Positions 7,711-17,735 of a stretch of DNA of 64,000 nt are shown in pieces (the first letter of the stretch is position 1; every line of letters begins with the position of its first letter). The stretch spans positions 1 through 64,000 of the forward strand of contig CAJTOO010000004.1 of assembly GCA_910577735.1 (NCBI GenBank), read 5' to 3'. The notes beneath the pieces are model-generated. The model had not been told where the DNA came from and searched no databases. It saw only the letters and a program-made list of their open reading frames with translations. Made by a program: the position numbers and the translations under genes. This stretch comes from an uncultured Lachnospiraceae bacterium. GTDB lineage: Bacteria > Bacillota > Clostridia > Lachnospirales > Lachnospiraceae.

Positions 7711-10700
7711 GTGAGACAGGTAATCGAAGAAATCCTACAGGGCAAATTTAATGTTGATAACGGGTCTTTGGACTTTTCCTGCCCGCGCATTGAGTTGTCG
7801 CTCCATGCCGACGAGGTCTGCGAGGGATTTTTTTTGGTATATGGTCCTAAGGGACAGATGACGGAAGGACATGTGACTTCTTCGGATCTTCGCATGGAGT
7901 GTGTCACCGAAATTTTCAGCGGCAGTCAGGATGAGATATTGTACCGTTTTCATGCCAGAGGAATGGAAGTGGGCGAAGAGGTAAAAGGCAGTTTCTATGT
8001 GATTTCCAACCATGGAGAGTATTACCTTCCCTTTACGGTATCTATTGTGGCGGAAGCGATTACTTCCAGTCTGGGAAACATCAAGAATCTGTTTCACTTT
8101 ACCAATCTGGCGAAGAGCAGCTGGGAAGAGGCGGTGAAGCTTTTTTATTCCAAGGAGTTTAAAGCCGTATTTACCGGCAATGACAGGCAGCATTATGCGG
8201 CCTATAAAGGGCTGTCTGCGGTAACCGGCAATGAACATAATATGGAAGAATTTCTCCTGGAGATTAATAAGAAAAAGGCGGTGGAGTATATCCCGGAGGA
8301 GAAGGAGATAAAGATTGAGGATCCTCTGGAGACTACCCGGTATGCGCTGGTGGTCAATCGCAACGGCTGGGGCTATACCAGACTGCGGATCGGCGTGGAG
8401 GGAGAGTTCTTAAAGCTGAAAGAGGATGTGGTATCGGACTCTGCCTTTCTTGGAAATATGTATCGGGTTTACTATTATGTGGAACATGAGAAATTGCATG
8501 CCGGCAATAATTATGGTGCGATTCTGCTGATACAGGAACATGAGACCATACGGATACCGGTCACGGTGATCAGGCATCCTGCGGGCAGGAAGATGTTGGG
8601 ATTACAGCGTGAGAAGAAGCAGCTCACGGTGGAAGTGATGGCTTACTATCAGGCTTTCCGGTTAAAGAAGATTGGGACCAAGACCTGGCTGACGGAGACC
8701 AATAAGCTGTTGGGGCGCATGGCGGAGATAGATGATAAGGACGTTGCAGTGAAACTCTTCACGGCCCAGATGCTGCTCACGGAGGAGCGTTATAACGAGG
8801 GCAGATGGCTGATCGAGAAGCAGAAAGAGCAGGTGGAGAGCAGGAAGGAAACAGATCCCGCTCTGTGGTGCTATTATTTATATTTGACGACTCTTTACAG
8901 CAAAGATGACCAATATGTGGATGAAGTGGCGGACGCGGTGGAGAGAGTTTATGAGCGCAATCGGGGAAACTGGCGGATTGCCTGGCTGCTTTTGTACCTT
9001 TCTGAGGAGTATGTGAAGAGTCCTACCAGGAAGTGGGTGCTTTTAGAGGAGTTGTTCGGACACCGCTGTACTTCTCCGGTAATCTACATAGAAGCATGGA
9101 ACATTATTCGCGCGAATCCGGCGATGCTCATGAAGCTGGATGCCTTTGAACAACAGATATTGACTTATGCAGTCAGAAATGATCTCTTAAAAGAGGATGT
9201 GATACGGCAGGTGGTCTATCTGGCACAGCATCAGCGGGGGTATTCGGAAAGTCTCTATAAGATTCTGGCAGGATGCTATGAGAAGATGCCTGACAGTGAG
9301 ATATTGCATGCGGTCTGCAGTCTGCTGATCAAGGGAAACTGCCGTGGGGAGCAATACTTTGCGTGGTACAGTGCCGGGGTGGAAGAGAACCTTCGGATCA
9401 CCCGGCTTTATGAATATTATATGATGTCTATATCGTTGGAGTACGACGGGCCTCTGCCGAAGATGATACTGATGTATTTTGCTTATCAGAGTGATTTACA
9501 TTATGAGATTACGGCCTATCTTTATGCGTATGTGTATCGGCACAGGGTGGAATTGTCGGATATTTATGTAAACTATACGGCAGCCATGGAACGTTTTGTA
9601 TTAGAGCAGATCAAGCGGGGCAGGGTGAATAAAGATCTGGCATATCTGTACCGTCATATGATCAGTCTGCCCATGATTGATGAGGAGACTGCGCAGGCGC
9701 TGGCAACGCTCCTGTTTGTGCGGGAGATCCGGGTGGAATCTGATAAGATTCGGGAAGTGATTCTTTCTTATCCTTATCGGACGGATCAGAAGATTTATCC
9801 GGTCTCGGGCGGGCGGGCGCTGGTGCCGGTTTATGATTCCAACTGCAAGATTCTTTTGGGAGATGGAGAGGGAAACCGCTATACGGTGAGCGTGGAGTAT
9901 CAGGCCGAAATCCTGCTTAGTCCGGTGAGGCTTGCCCTGATGATTTCACCTTTTGTACGAGATCACTTGGGATATGCCATTTATATGTGTTATGAATATC
10001 AGAACACTCTAACGATGCAGGATGACAATGTGGATCTTTTTGCCATGCTGGCACAGTCTGAGCGGATGGAAGAGGATACCAGACGTACAATACGCAGGAT
10101 GTTAGTTGATTTCTATTATGAGAAAGACAGGATGCGGGAGCTGGACGACTATCTGTTGTCACTGCATCCGGAACAGATATTGGCCAAAGACCGTAAAGAG
10201 ATTGTGCGCTGCATGGTAAACCGCGGCATGTATGAAGAAGCCTATGGGTGGGTGAGTCGCTATGGTCCTTACGGCATGGATGCTAAGACACTTCTGAAGC
10301 TGTGCAGCAGGTTGTTGGACCTGCTGGAAGTCGAGGATGACCCGTTGATGACGGGCGTACTCTTCCATGTACTGCAAAAAGGAAAATATGACGATAATAT
10401 ACTGCATTATCTGGTGCGTTACTTTAATGGAAGCATCAAGCAGATGCGGGATGTATGGAAGACAGCAGAGGCTTTCGGCGTGGATACCTACGGATTGTGT
10501 GAGCGGATGATCGTGCAGATGCTTTATACGGGTGCGCATGTGGGTGAAAAGATTGAAATCTTTCGTTCTTATAATAGAAGCGGCGGCAGTGAGCGTCTGC
10601 GGGCCGCATTTCTCTCCCAGTGCTGTTATGATTATGCTATAGGGGAGCAGATTACGGAGCCCTATGTATTTGAGAGTGTTTTGCAGCTGCGGCTGGAGGA

Positions 10701-11277
10701 AGTGCCGCTTCATATTGTATGTAAGATTGCAGTGCTTCGCTATTATGCGGAGAATCGGCAGGAGCAGACAGAGATGGTCAGGAAAGCCTGTGTGGACTTC
10801 CTGCAGGATTTAATGGCAAAGCAGATTGTACTGCCGCTCTATAGAGAGTATCAGGGATATCTTCCGCAAATGGATGCCTATCTGGACAAGACGATGGTGG
10901 AATACAGGGCCAGGCCGGGCAGCAGGGCGGTCATTCACTATGTGATCCAGAGTGAGGGCGGCGCGGAGGAAGAGTACCGCAAAGAAGAGATGCGGGATAT
11001 GTTCGGCGGTATCTGTGTGAAGGAGTTTATATTGTTCTTCGGGGAGCGGCTTCAATACTATATCACAGAGGAGACAGAGGGCGGAGAACAGCTGACCAAG
11101 AGCGGTACCATCAACAAGAGTGATATTGGTCAGGAGAATTTTGAGAGCCGGTTTACAATGCTGAATGATATCATGATCGGTAAGACTTTGCAGGATTACG
11201 ATACTGTGGATAGTCTGCTGCAAGAGTATTACAGATTAGATCACATGGTAGAAGAAATATTTATGGAGCTTCGGTGA
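7711..11277 (+). CDS. Large repeat protein, DUF5717-like
   Basis: A 1188-residue protein of unknown function. I recall this architecture as DUF5717, common in Lachnospiraceae; that is memory, not a search. The first 300 residues look like two or three beta-sandwich domains (alternating short strands, e.g. Y-Y-L-P-F-T-V-S-I-V). From about residue 310 it is all-helical with TPR-like superhelical repeats rich in Y, L and E, then a mixed C-terminal part near 930-1188. There is no signal peptide or membrane segment, so it is probably cytoplasmic. The start is taken as GTG 7711 because GGGGAG at 7698-7703 is well placed for it, while the ATG at 7696 has no binding site. Its stop overlaps the next gene by four bases, so the two are translationally coupled. 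Confidence 0.7.
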   Translation: MRQVIEEILQGKFNVDNGSLDFSCPRIELSLHADEVCEGFFLVYGPKGQMTEGHVTSSDLRMECVTEIFSGSQDEILYRFHARGMEVGEEVKGSFYVISNHGEYYLPFTVSIVAEAITSSLGNIKNLFHFTNLAKSSWEEAVKLFYSKEFKAVFTGNDRQHYAAYKGLSAVTGNEHNMEEFLLEINKKKAVEYIPEEKEIKIEDPLETTRYALVVNRNGWGYTRLRIGVEGEFLKLKEDVVSDSAFLGNMYRVYYYVEHEKLHAGNNYGAILLIQEHETIRIPVTVIRHPAGRKMLGLQREKKQLTVEVMAYYQAFRLKKIGTKTWLTETNKLLGRMAEIDDKDVAVKLFTAQMLLTEERYNEGRWLIEKQKEQVESRKETDPALWCYYLYLTTLYSKDDQYVDEVADAVERVYERNRGNWRIAWLLLYLSEEYVKSPTRKWVLLEELFGHRCTSPVIYIEAWNIIRANPAMLMKLDAFEQQILTYAVRNDLLKEDVIRQVVYLAQHQRGYSESLYKILAGCYEKMPDSEILHAVCSLLIKGNCRGEQYFAWYSAGVEENLRITRLYEYYMMSISLEYDGPLPKMILMYFAYQSDLHYEITAYLYAYVYRHRVELSDIYVNYTAAMERFVLEQIKRGRVNKDLAYLYRHMISLPMIDEETAQALATLLFVREIRVESDKIREVILSYPYRTDQKIYPVSGGRALVPVYDSNCKILLGDGEGNRYTVSVEYQAEILLSPVRLALMISPFVRDHLGYAIYMCYEYQNTLTMQDDNVDLFAMLAQSERMEEDTRRTIRRMLVDFYYEKDRMRELDDYLLSLHPEQILAKDRKEIVRCMVNRGMYEEAYGWVSRYGPYGMDAKTLLKLCSRLLDLLEVEDDPLMTGVLFHVLQKGKYDDNILHYLVRYFNGSIKQMRDVWKTAEAFGVDTYGLCERMIVQMLYTGAHVGEKIEIFRSYNRSGGSERLRAAFLSQCCYDYAIGEQITEPYVFESVLQLRLEEVPLHIVCKIAVLRYYAENRQEQTEMVRKACVDFLQDLMAKQIVLPLYREYQGYLPQMDAYLDKTMVEYRARPGSRAVIHYVIQSEGGAEEEYRKEEMRDMFGGICVKEFILFFGERLQYYITEETEGGEQLTKSGTINKSDIGQENFESRFTMLNDIMIGKTLQDYDTVDSLLQEYYRLDHMVEEIFMELR

Positions 11278-12593
11278 CTATGTTCTTAGAGCGCAAAGAG
11301 GAGAACAAACTGCATAAGGGAAGCGTGCTGGTTGGTTATGATCTGGGAGAACAGTATTCGCAGATCAGTTATTGCATTTACGGAAATGAGGATGTGGATA
11401 CAGTGGCTACGGTGGTGGGTACCAAGCAGTATAATATACCAACCGTGTTATGTAAACGAAAAGGGGTCAATCAGTGGTTTTATGGCAAAGATGCGGTGAA
11501 GAGCAGTGAAGAGGAGGATATGTTTCCGGTGGAGAATCTGCTGTCTCTTGCCAGGAAAGGAGAGAAGATTGGGCTGGACGGGGAATCCTATGATCCTGTG
11601 GCCCTGGTCACCCTCTTTATGCGGCGCAGTCTGACACTGATGAACATGATCGCTTCTATTGAAAATATAGCGGCGATCATGTTCACGGTGGATGAGCTGG
11701 ATGACCGGATGGTGGAGATTCTGGCACAGGCAGCAGCGAATCTGAATCTGAAGACTTCTCATATTTATTTCCAGAGTCATACGGAGAGTTTCTATTCCTT
11801 CATGCTGTATCAGCCGGCAGAATTATGGATTTATCAGGTGATTGCCTGTGAACATGACGGCAGACGCCTTAAGACTTATCGCATGGAGTGCAATAAACGT
11901 ACCACGCCCATTGTGACATTGATTGAGGATCAGATTTATGAGACCCTGGTCATTCCGGAGGAAGAGGAGGACGAGCAGATCAAGAGGGATGCGTTTCGTC
12001 TGGCAGATGAAAGATTTCTCGGCATTCTGGAAAAGATGTGTGAAGGACACATCACTTCCAGTGCATATCTGCTGGGGGACGGTTTCAGGGAGGATTGGCA
12101 TGAGCGGTCTTTGCAGTTTTTGTGCAATAACAGGCGGGTCTTTCAGGGAAACAATCTTTTCAGCAGGGGGGCGGTTTATGGAATCCTGGAGAAGCTGGAT
12201 CCTTGTGAGGCGGGGCAGAGCCATGTATTTTTGGGAAAGGACAAGCTTAAGTCCAATATAGGAATGAATGTGATGCGGCAGGGGAAGGAATCTTACTTTG
12301 CGCTGCTGGACGCCGGGGAAAACTGGTATGAGGCACACAGGGAATGTGAATTTATCCTGGGCGAGGTGAAAGAGCTTGCCTTTATCGTCACGCCGCTTAC
12401 AGGAAAGAATGTGGAGACGAAAGAGATACTGCTCACGGGGGCTTCGGAGACAGGCGCTCCCTTCACCAGATATGCATTGGAGGTGGCCATGAGTTCATCG
12501 GATACGGTGCAGATTAAGGTGACAGATTTAGGCTTTGGGGAACTTTTTCCGGCAACTGGGCAGGTGTGGGAGGAGTCGTTCCAGGTATCCTGA
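11274..12593 (+). CDS. Hsp70/actin-like ATPase-fold protein, DUF5716-like
   Basis: A 439-residue protein that reads like a divergent Hsp70/actin-superfamily member. Residues 21-32 (GYDLGEQYSQIS) resemble the phosphate-1 loop; 264-284 (AYLLGDGF...) resembles the phosphate-2/adenosine motif; and 293-304 (NNLFSRGAVYGI) resembles the Hsp70 block that normally reads V-A-x-G-A-A-x-x-A. The last 120 residues are beta-rich and recall the Hsp70 substrate-binding sandwich. Family knowledge: I recall the name DUF5716 for this neighbour of DUF5717. Inference: a dedicated chaperone or filament-forming ATPase working with the large repeat protein. The GTG at 11274 overlaps the previous stop; ATG 11280 (GGAG at 11265) is an alternative start. 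Confidence 0.65.
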   Translation: MTMFLERKEENKLHKGSVLVGYDLGEQYSQISYCIYGNEDVDTVATVVGTKQYNIPTVLCKRKGVNQWFYGKDAVKSSEEEDMFPVENLLSLARKGEKIGLDGESYDPVALVTLFMRRSLTLMNMIASIENIAAIMFTVDELDDRMVEILAQAAANLNLKTSHIYFQSHTESFYSFMLYQPAELWIYQVIACEHDGRRLKTYRMECNKRTTPIVTLIEDQIYETLVIPEEEEDEQIKRDAFRLADERFLGILEKMCEGHITSSAYLLGDGFREDWHERSLQFLCNNRRVFQGNNLFSRGAVYGILEKLDPCEAGQSHVFLGKDKLKSNIGMNVMRQGKESYFALLDAGENWYEAHRECEFILGEVKELAFIVTPLTGKNVETKEILLTGASETGAPFTRYALEVAMSSSDTVQIKVTDLGFGELFPATGQVWEESFQVS

Positions 12594-12619
12594 GCGGGCA
12601 GGGAAGGACAAAGGGCAAT

Positions 12620-13465
12620 ATGAGTCATATGATTTTGGGGACTGGCAGGTATGCCAGGAAGCCCTATTATGTGGAAAGATTTTATGTAAACCTATATTCC
12701 GTGGAAGAGCTGTGCTTTCTTCTGGTGGACAAGGCGGAGATGCTGGATCAGGAGATTATGCAGCGGGACATGGTGCGCTGGCTGGATGAGGAGTGTGATG
12801 TAAGCGATCTTGCCCATGCTCTCTATGCTCTTTTAAACCAGAAGGGGTCCACGGCGGCTTATGTGGGTACCATATTAGAATATGTGAGCCTTTATCCATC
12901 GGAGGTAATCGCCAGAACAGAAGAGATTGTAAGAAACGGCGAAGGATTAAGTCCCCATGAAAGACATAAGGCGAAGGCAGATTATCTGCTGAAAGAAAAG
13001 AGATACTTTGCGGCTATGGAAGTGTATCAGGGTCTGCTTGCCATGCTGCCTGATACGGAGAGTCTCTTACAGGCAAAGATTTTGCATAATATGGGTGTGG
13101 CCTGTGCGGGCATGTTTATGTTTGAGCAGGCTGCGGAATGGTTTATGAAATCCTATGAGATAGACGGCAGGCAGGAGAGTCAGATGATGTATCTTGCATC
13201 CCGGCGGATGAACCGTTCAGATAAGGAATATATTGATTATATCGCTGAACATCCGGAGTATCATGATGCATCCTTGAAGGTGGAGCGTCTGATGGAGCGG
13301 GCTAACGGCACCTTTGAAGGGTCGGATGAGAACCGTATGCTGGTGACGCTGCAGGTGTTCAAGGAGGAAGGCAACGGGATGTTTGGCAATACGGCGCCTT
13401 ACTATAATGAGATTGAGCGGCTGGCAGCAGGGCTCAAGGAGAAGTATCGCGCATACACGATTTAA
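12620..13465 (+). CDS. TPR-like protein of the DUF5717/DUF5716 module
   Basis: A 281-residue, mostly helical protein that I do not recognise by name. A clear tetratricopeptide-like unit is seen around residues 150-195 (I-L-H-N-M-G-V-A-C-A ... A-A-E-W-F-M-K-S-Y-E-I-D-G), with a second, weaker one before it (Y-F-A-A-M-E-V-Y-Q-G-L-L). It probably acts as a cytoplasmic adaptor. The frame is open from 12566, inside the previous gene, but AAGGG at 12611-12615 five bases before ATG 12620 decides the start. The genes are 26 bases apart, so it belongs to the same operon as the Hsp70-like protein. Confidence 0.65.
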   Translation: MSHMILGTGRYARKPYYVERFYVNLYSVEELCFLLVDKAEMLDQEIMQRDMVRWLDEECDVSDLAHALYALLNQKGSTAAYVGTILEYVSLYPSEVIARTEEIVRNGEGLSPHERHKAKADYLLKEKRYFAAMEVYQGLLAMLPDTESLLQAKILHNMGVACAGMFMFEQAAEWFMKSYEIDGRQESQMMYLASRRMNRSDKEYIDYIAEHPEYHDASLKVERLMERANGTFEGSDENRMLVTLQVFKEEGNGMFGNTAPYYNEIERLAAGLKEKYRAYTI

Positions 13466-13492
13466 GTTTTAAAGAAATGGCAGGAGACAGCA

Positions 13493-14677
13493 ATGGGATG
13501 GATTAAGAGATTACTGGAAAGGTTTAGGGGAGATTCTTATGAGGACTTTGAAGAGGAGATTTGGGAGGAAGAGGAAGACACCAGACAGATAGATTATGAC
13601 AATACGGAACAGCGCAATGATTATGTGAGAAATTGTCTGGAAAAGATGGGAGATGCGACCAAGGAGCTGGAAAATCTCACATTTGAATATAATATGGTGA
13701 CTTCTTATCTGAAAGATATGGAAGAGATTGAGGCACTGCCGCCGGAGGAGAGCGAACAGCTGAAGGAATGTGCCAAGCGGGTTTCTCTTTTACAGGACAG
13801 TAAGGCAGACTTTATGGGACGTCCCCACCGGATTACGGACGAGAAGTACCGCATGATGGAGCGGATGGAAGACCAGGTGGAGGAAGGGTTTCAGAAACTC
13901 ACCGAGGCGGAGGAGTACCAGGATATGATCCGGAAGGATTTAAACCGCCTTGATGGTGAGAAGCATGCCTATCTGTACCGAAAGAGTGAGGTCATGCGGC
14001 TGATAGCAGATACCAAGGGCATGGCGGTCATCTGTGTGGTAGCGCTTGGATTATGTATCCTTCTTCTCATACTTTTGCAGTATTTCCTGGATATGGACAC
14101 ACAGATGGGGTATTTTCTGGCGGCAGGAGCAGCAGCGTTAGCGATCACACTCATCTATGTCAAGCATGTGGACGCCAGACGGGAACTGCGCCGGGTGGAG
14201 ACAGGGATTAACAAGATTATTCTCTTACAGAACAAGGTGAAGATACGTTATGTAAACAATACCAATCTGCTGGATTATCTTTGTATGAAATACGGGGTAA
14301 AAAGTGCGCAGGAATTGACACAGATGTGGGAGAATTATAAGATTGAAAAGGAAGAGCGGGAGAAGTTCAGACGGGCGGAGCTGGATCTGGATTATTGCCA
14401 GCAGGAGCTGTTGAATATCTTAAAGTGTTATCAGATTCAGGATCCGGCCATCTGGCTGCATCAGACAGAAGCGATTCTGGACCGTAAGGAAATGGTGGAA
14501 ATCCGCCATAATCTGATCATCAGAAGACAGTCTTTGAGAAGGCGGATGGATTATAATAAGGAAGTGGTGGCGGGTTCTTCCCAGAAGGAGATTAAGGACC
14601 TGGTGGAGAGATATCCGCAGTATGCCAAAGAGATTATGAAGACGGTGGAGGAGTACGAGGAGAAATTTCAGGGATAG
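13493..14677 (+). CDS. Coiled-coil protein with two membrane segments
   Basis: A 394-residue protein of unknown function. The N-terminal 175 residues are acidic and helical, with long heptad-like stretches suggesting coiled coil. Residues about 178-200 (M-A-V-I-C-V-V-A-L-G-L-C-I-L-L-L) and 207-224 (Y-F-L-A-A-G-A-A-A-L-A-I-T-L-I) are two adjacent membrane helices forming a hairpin. The C-terminal 170 residues are again coiled-coil. Both long arms should lie on the same side, most likely the cytoplasm. The gene ends the module 27 bases after the TPR-like gene and has CAGGAG before its ATG. Inference: it is the membrane anchor for the upstream proteins. Confidence 0.6.
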   Translation: MGWIKRLLERFRGDSYEDFEEEIWEEEEDTRQIDYDNTEQRNDYVRNCLEKMGDATKELENLTFEYNMVTSYLKDMEEIEALPPEESEQLKECAKRVSLLQDSKADFMGRPHRITDEKYRMMERMEDQVEEGFQKLTEAEEYQDMIRKDLNRLDGEKHAYLYRKSEVMRLIADTKGMAVICVVALGLCILLLILLQYFLDMDTQMGYFLAAGAAALAITLIYVKHVDARRELRRVETGINKIILLQNKVKIRYVNNTNLLDYLCMKYGVKSAQELTQMWENYKIEKEEREKFRRAELDLDYCQQELLNILKCYQIQDPAIWLHQTEAILDRKEMVEIRHNLIIRRQSLRRRMDYNKEVVAGSSQKEIKDLVERYPQYAKEIMKTVEEYEEKFQG

Positions 14678-14762
14678 ACAATACTAAGGGAATATAGGGG
14701 CGGTTATCTGTCATCTGTGGAGAGACGGCGGAAATCCAAAGATAAGGAAGGGTAAATTGGAT

Positions 14763-16187
14763 ATGGAACAAAAAGACAAGCTTTCGGAGGAGTGCGGTGT
14801 CTTTGGCATCTATGATTTCGATGGTGGCGATGTGGCTTCCACGATTTACTATGGGCTGTTCGCCTTGCAGCACAGAGGTCAGGAAAGCTGCGGTATTGCG
14901 GTCAGCGATACGGAGGGTCCCAAGGGGAAGGTGCTCAGCGTAAAGGAGATGGGCCTTCTCAATGAGAATTTTACCCCGGATACGCTGGAGAAACTGAAAG
15001 GGGATATCGGGGTGGGACATGTACGGTATTCCACCGCCGGCAGCAGCACGAGGGAAAATGCCCAGCCTCTGGTTCTCAATTATGTGAAAGGAACGCTGGG
15101 ACTTGCCCATAATGGTAATCTGATCAATGCGGGGCAGCTTCGCAGGGAATTGGAATATTCCGGCGCTATTTTTCAGACCACGATTGATTCCGAAGTCATC
15201 GCCTATCATATTGCAAGAGAACGTCTTAAAAGTAAATCCGTTGAGGAGGCCGTGGGGAGGGCAATGAAGAAGATAAAGGGTGCTTATTCCCTGATTGTCA
15301 TGTCTCCCCGGAAGCTGATTGGGGCAAGAGATCCCTATGGGTTTAAACCGCTCTGTATCGGCAGGCGCGACAATGCTTATATTCTGGCGTCAGAGACCTG
15401 TGCGTTGGATACCATTGGTGCAGAGTTCGTGCGGGATGTGGAGCCGGGAGAAATTGTGACCATTTCGCCGGAAAAAGGAATCGAATCGGACAGCCATATG
15501 TGTCTGGGGCCGGAATGTCAGGGAAGATGTGTCTTTGAGTATATTTATTTTGCAAGGCCGGACAGCCGGATTGACGGTGTGAGTGTCTATGAATCCCGGA
15601 TTCGGGCCGGGCGGTTTTTGGCCATGGATTCCCCCGCTGAGGCAGATCTTGTGGTGGGCGTGCCGGAATCCGGCAATTGTGCGGCCCTTGGATATGCGAT
15701 GGAATCCGGAATTCCATATGGTCAGGCTTTTGTCAAAAACACTTATGTGGGACGGACTTTTATCAAGCCGGGGCAAAAGAGCCGGGAGAGCGGTGTGCAG
15801 GTGAAGCTGAACGCCATCCGGGAAGTCGTGAAGGGAAAGCGGATTATAATGATCGATGATTCCATTGTGAGAGGGACCACCTCAGATCGTATCGTCAGGA
15901 TGTTACGGGAGGCGGGGGCGAAGGAAGTACATATGAGAGTCAGTTCGCCGCCTTTTTTGTATCCCTGCTATTTCGGGACAGATGTGCCGGCGCAGGATCA
16001 GTTGATTGCTTATGAACGAACGACAGAAGAGGTACGGCAGATGATCGGTGCGGATACATTGGGATATTTGAGACAGGAACGGTTGAAAGAATTGTCCGGA
16101 GGCCTGCCCATCTGTACGGGCTGTTTTACCGGCAAGTATCCGATGAAACCGCCGGCTGAGAATATCCGTGGAGAGTATGATAAATGA
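14763..16187 (+). CDS. purF: Amidophosphoribosyltransferase
   Basis: A 474-residue enzyme that makes 5-phosphoribosylamine from PRPP and glutamine, the first committed step of purine synthesis. The sequence starts M-E-Q-K-D-K-L-S-E-E-C-G-V-F-G. The ten residues before C11 form the propeptide removed in Bacillus-type PurF to free the catalytic N-terminal cysteine. The Ntn glutaminase domain is followed by a PRT domain with the PRPP loop IIMIDDSIVRGTTS. Cysteines in P-E-C-Q-G-R-C, L-Y-P-C and I-C-T-G-C match the [4Fe-4S] ligands of the Bacillus enzyme, so it is probably oxygen-sensitive. AAGGAAGGG serves either TTG 14757 or ATG 14763; I prefer ATG for a propeptide of normal length. purB follows 38 bases later. 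Confidence 0.95.
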   Translation: MEQKDKLSEECGVFGIYDFDGGDVASTIYYGLFALQHRGQESCGIAVSDTEGPKGKVLSVKEMGLLNENFTPDTLEKLKGDIGVGHVRYSTAGSSTRENAQPLVLNYVKGTLGLAHNGNLINAGQLRRELEYSGAIFQTTIDSEVIAYHIARERLKSKSVEEAVGRAMKKIKGAYSLIVMSPRKLIGARDPYGFKPLCIGRRDNAYILASETCALDTIGAEFVRDVEPGEIVTISPEKGIESDSHMCLGPECQGRCVFEYIYFARPDSRIDGVSVYESRIRAGRFLAMDSPAEADLVVGVPESGNCAALGYAMESGIPYGQAFVKNTYVGRTFIKPGQKSRESGVQVKLNAIREVVKGKRIIMIDDSIVRGTTSDRIVRMLREAGAKEVHMRVSSPPFLYPCYFGTDVPAQDQLIAYERTTEEVRQMIGADTLGYLRQERLKELSGGLPICTGCFTGKYPMKPPAENIRGEYDK

Positions 16188-16225
16188 TTGTGCGCAAACA
16201 TGGAAAGAGCAGAAAGGATTAGAGT

Positions 16226-17677
16226 ATGAGTACAGACAAATACGTAAGCCCCTTATCGGAGCGTTATGCCAGTGAACAGATGCAGTATATCTTTTCGCCG
16301 GACATGAAATTCAGGACCTGGCGGCGGCTGTGGATTGCCCTGGCAGAGACAGAGATGGAGCTGGGACTGAGCCAGAACGGCCAGCCGGTAATCACGCAGG
16401 AGCAGATTGATGAATTGAAGGCCCATGCGGAGGATATCAATTATGATGTGGCCAAAGCACGGGAAAAGGAAGTACGGCATGACGTGATGAGCCATGTTTA
16501 TGCTTACGGGCAGCAGTGTCCCAAAGCGGCGGGCATCATCCATCTGGGAGCTACTTCTTGTTATGTGGGAGATAACACGGATATTATCGTCATGACGGAT
16601 GCGCTTAAGCTGGTCAAGCAAAAGCTGGTGAATGTGATTGCAGAGCTGGCAAAGTTTGCAGATACCTATAAGAACCTGCCAACACTGGCCTTCACGCATT
16701 TTCAGCCGGCACAGCCTACCACGGTTGGCAAGCGGGCAACACTCTGGGCGCAGGAGTTTTGTCTGGACCTGGAAGACCTTGACTATGTGCTCTCCACCAT
16801 GAAGCTTCTGGGCTCAAAAGGGACCACGGGAACCCAGGCGTCTTTCCTGGAACTGTTTGACGGGGACCAGGAGACGATTGATAAGATCGACCCCATGATT
16901 GCGAAGAAGATGGGCTTTGACAAATGTTATCCGGTATCCGGACAGACCTATTCCCGCAAGGTGGACACCAGGGTCTGCAATATTCTGGCAGGCATAGCGG
17001 CTTCTGCCCATAAGATGTCCAATGACATCCGGCTCTTACAGCATTTGAAAGAGGTGGAGGAACCTTTTGAAAAGAGTCAGATCGGGTCTTCTGCCATGGC
17101 TTATAAGAGAAATCCCATGAGGAGTGAGCGTATCGCGTCCCTGTCCAGGTTTGTGATGGTGGATGCTTTAAATCCGGCGATTACCTCTGCCACGCAGTGG
17201 TTTGAGCGGACACTGGATGATTCTGCCAATAAGAGACTGTCCATTCCGGAAGCCTTCCTGGCGGTGGATGGCATCTTAGATCTGTGTCTGAACGTGGTGG
17301 ATGGTCTGGTGGTGTATGATAAGGTCATTACCAGGCGCCTGATGAGCGAACTGCCCTTTATGGCCACAGAAAATATCATGATGGATGCGGTGAAGATGGG
17401 CGGCAACAGACAGGAGCTGCATGAGAAGATCAGGGAACTGTCCATGATTGCCGGCGCCAATGTGAAGCGTGAAGGCAAGGAGAATAATTTATTGGAACTG
17501 ATTGCCCGGGATCCTGCGTTTAACATGAGTGCGGAGGATCTGGAAAAGACCATGGATCCGGCCAAGTATGTGGGACGTGCACCTTTGCAGGTGGAGAAGT
17601 TCTTAGAGGAGATTGTACAGCCGATTCTTGAGGAGAATCAAGAACTTTTGGGCATGAAGGCACAGATTCATGTATAA
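16226..17677 (+). CDS. purB: Adenylosuccinate lyase
   Basis: A 483-residue member of the fumarase/aspartase superfamily. It cleaves SAICAR to AICAR and adenylosuccinate to AMP in purine synthesis. The signature loop S-S-A-M-A-Y-K-R-N-P holds the catalytic serine, and the H-L-G-A-T-S and T-H-F-Q-P-A-Q-P-T-T blocks hold the substrate-binding histidines. The C-terminal ADSL_C part is present. It forms a two-gene operon with purF and ends at a strong terminator. purA, the preceding enzyme of the AMP branch, is 7 kb away in the same direction. Confidence 0.96.
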   Translation: MSTDKYVSPLSERYASEQMQYIFSPDMKFRTWRRLWIALAETEMELGLSQNGQPVITQEQIDELKAHAEDINYDVAKAREKEVRHDVMSHVYAYGQQCPKAAGIIHLGATSCYVGDNTDIIVMTDALKLVKQKLVNVIAELAKFADTYKNLPTLAFTHFQPAQPTTVGKRATLWAQEFCLDLEDLDYVLSTMKLLGSKGTTGTQASFLELFDGDQETIDKIDPMIAKKMGFDKCYPVSGQTYSRKVDTRVCNILAGIAASAHKMSNDIRLLQHLKEVEEPFEKSQIGSSAMAYKRNPMRSERIASLSRFVMVDALNPAITSATQWFERTLDDSANKRLSIPEAFLAVDGILDLCLNVVDGLVVYDKVITRRLMSELPFMATENIMMDAVKMGGNRQELHEKIRELSMIAGANVKREGKENNLLELIARDPAFNMSAEDLEKTMDPAKYVGRAPLQVEKFLEEIVQPILEENQELLGMKAQIHV

Positions 17678-17703
17678 ATGAAAATTTCCATATGACAGAT
17701 TGG

Positions 17704-17735
17704 ATCCCCCGCTGATGTAAGCGGGGGATATTTTG
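17704..17735 (+). terminator. Terminator of purF-purB
   Basis: A perfect 10-bp stem, ATCCCCCGCT / AGCGGGGGAT, with a six-base loop, followed by ATTTTG. It lies 26 bases after the purB stop. Confidence 0.85.
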
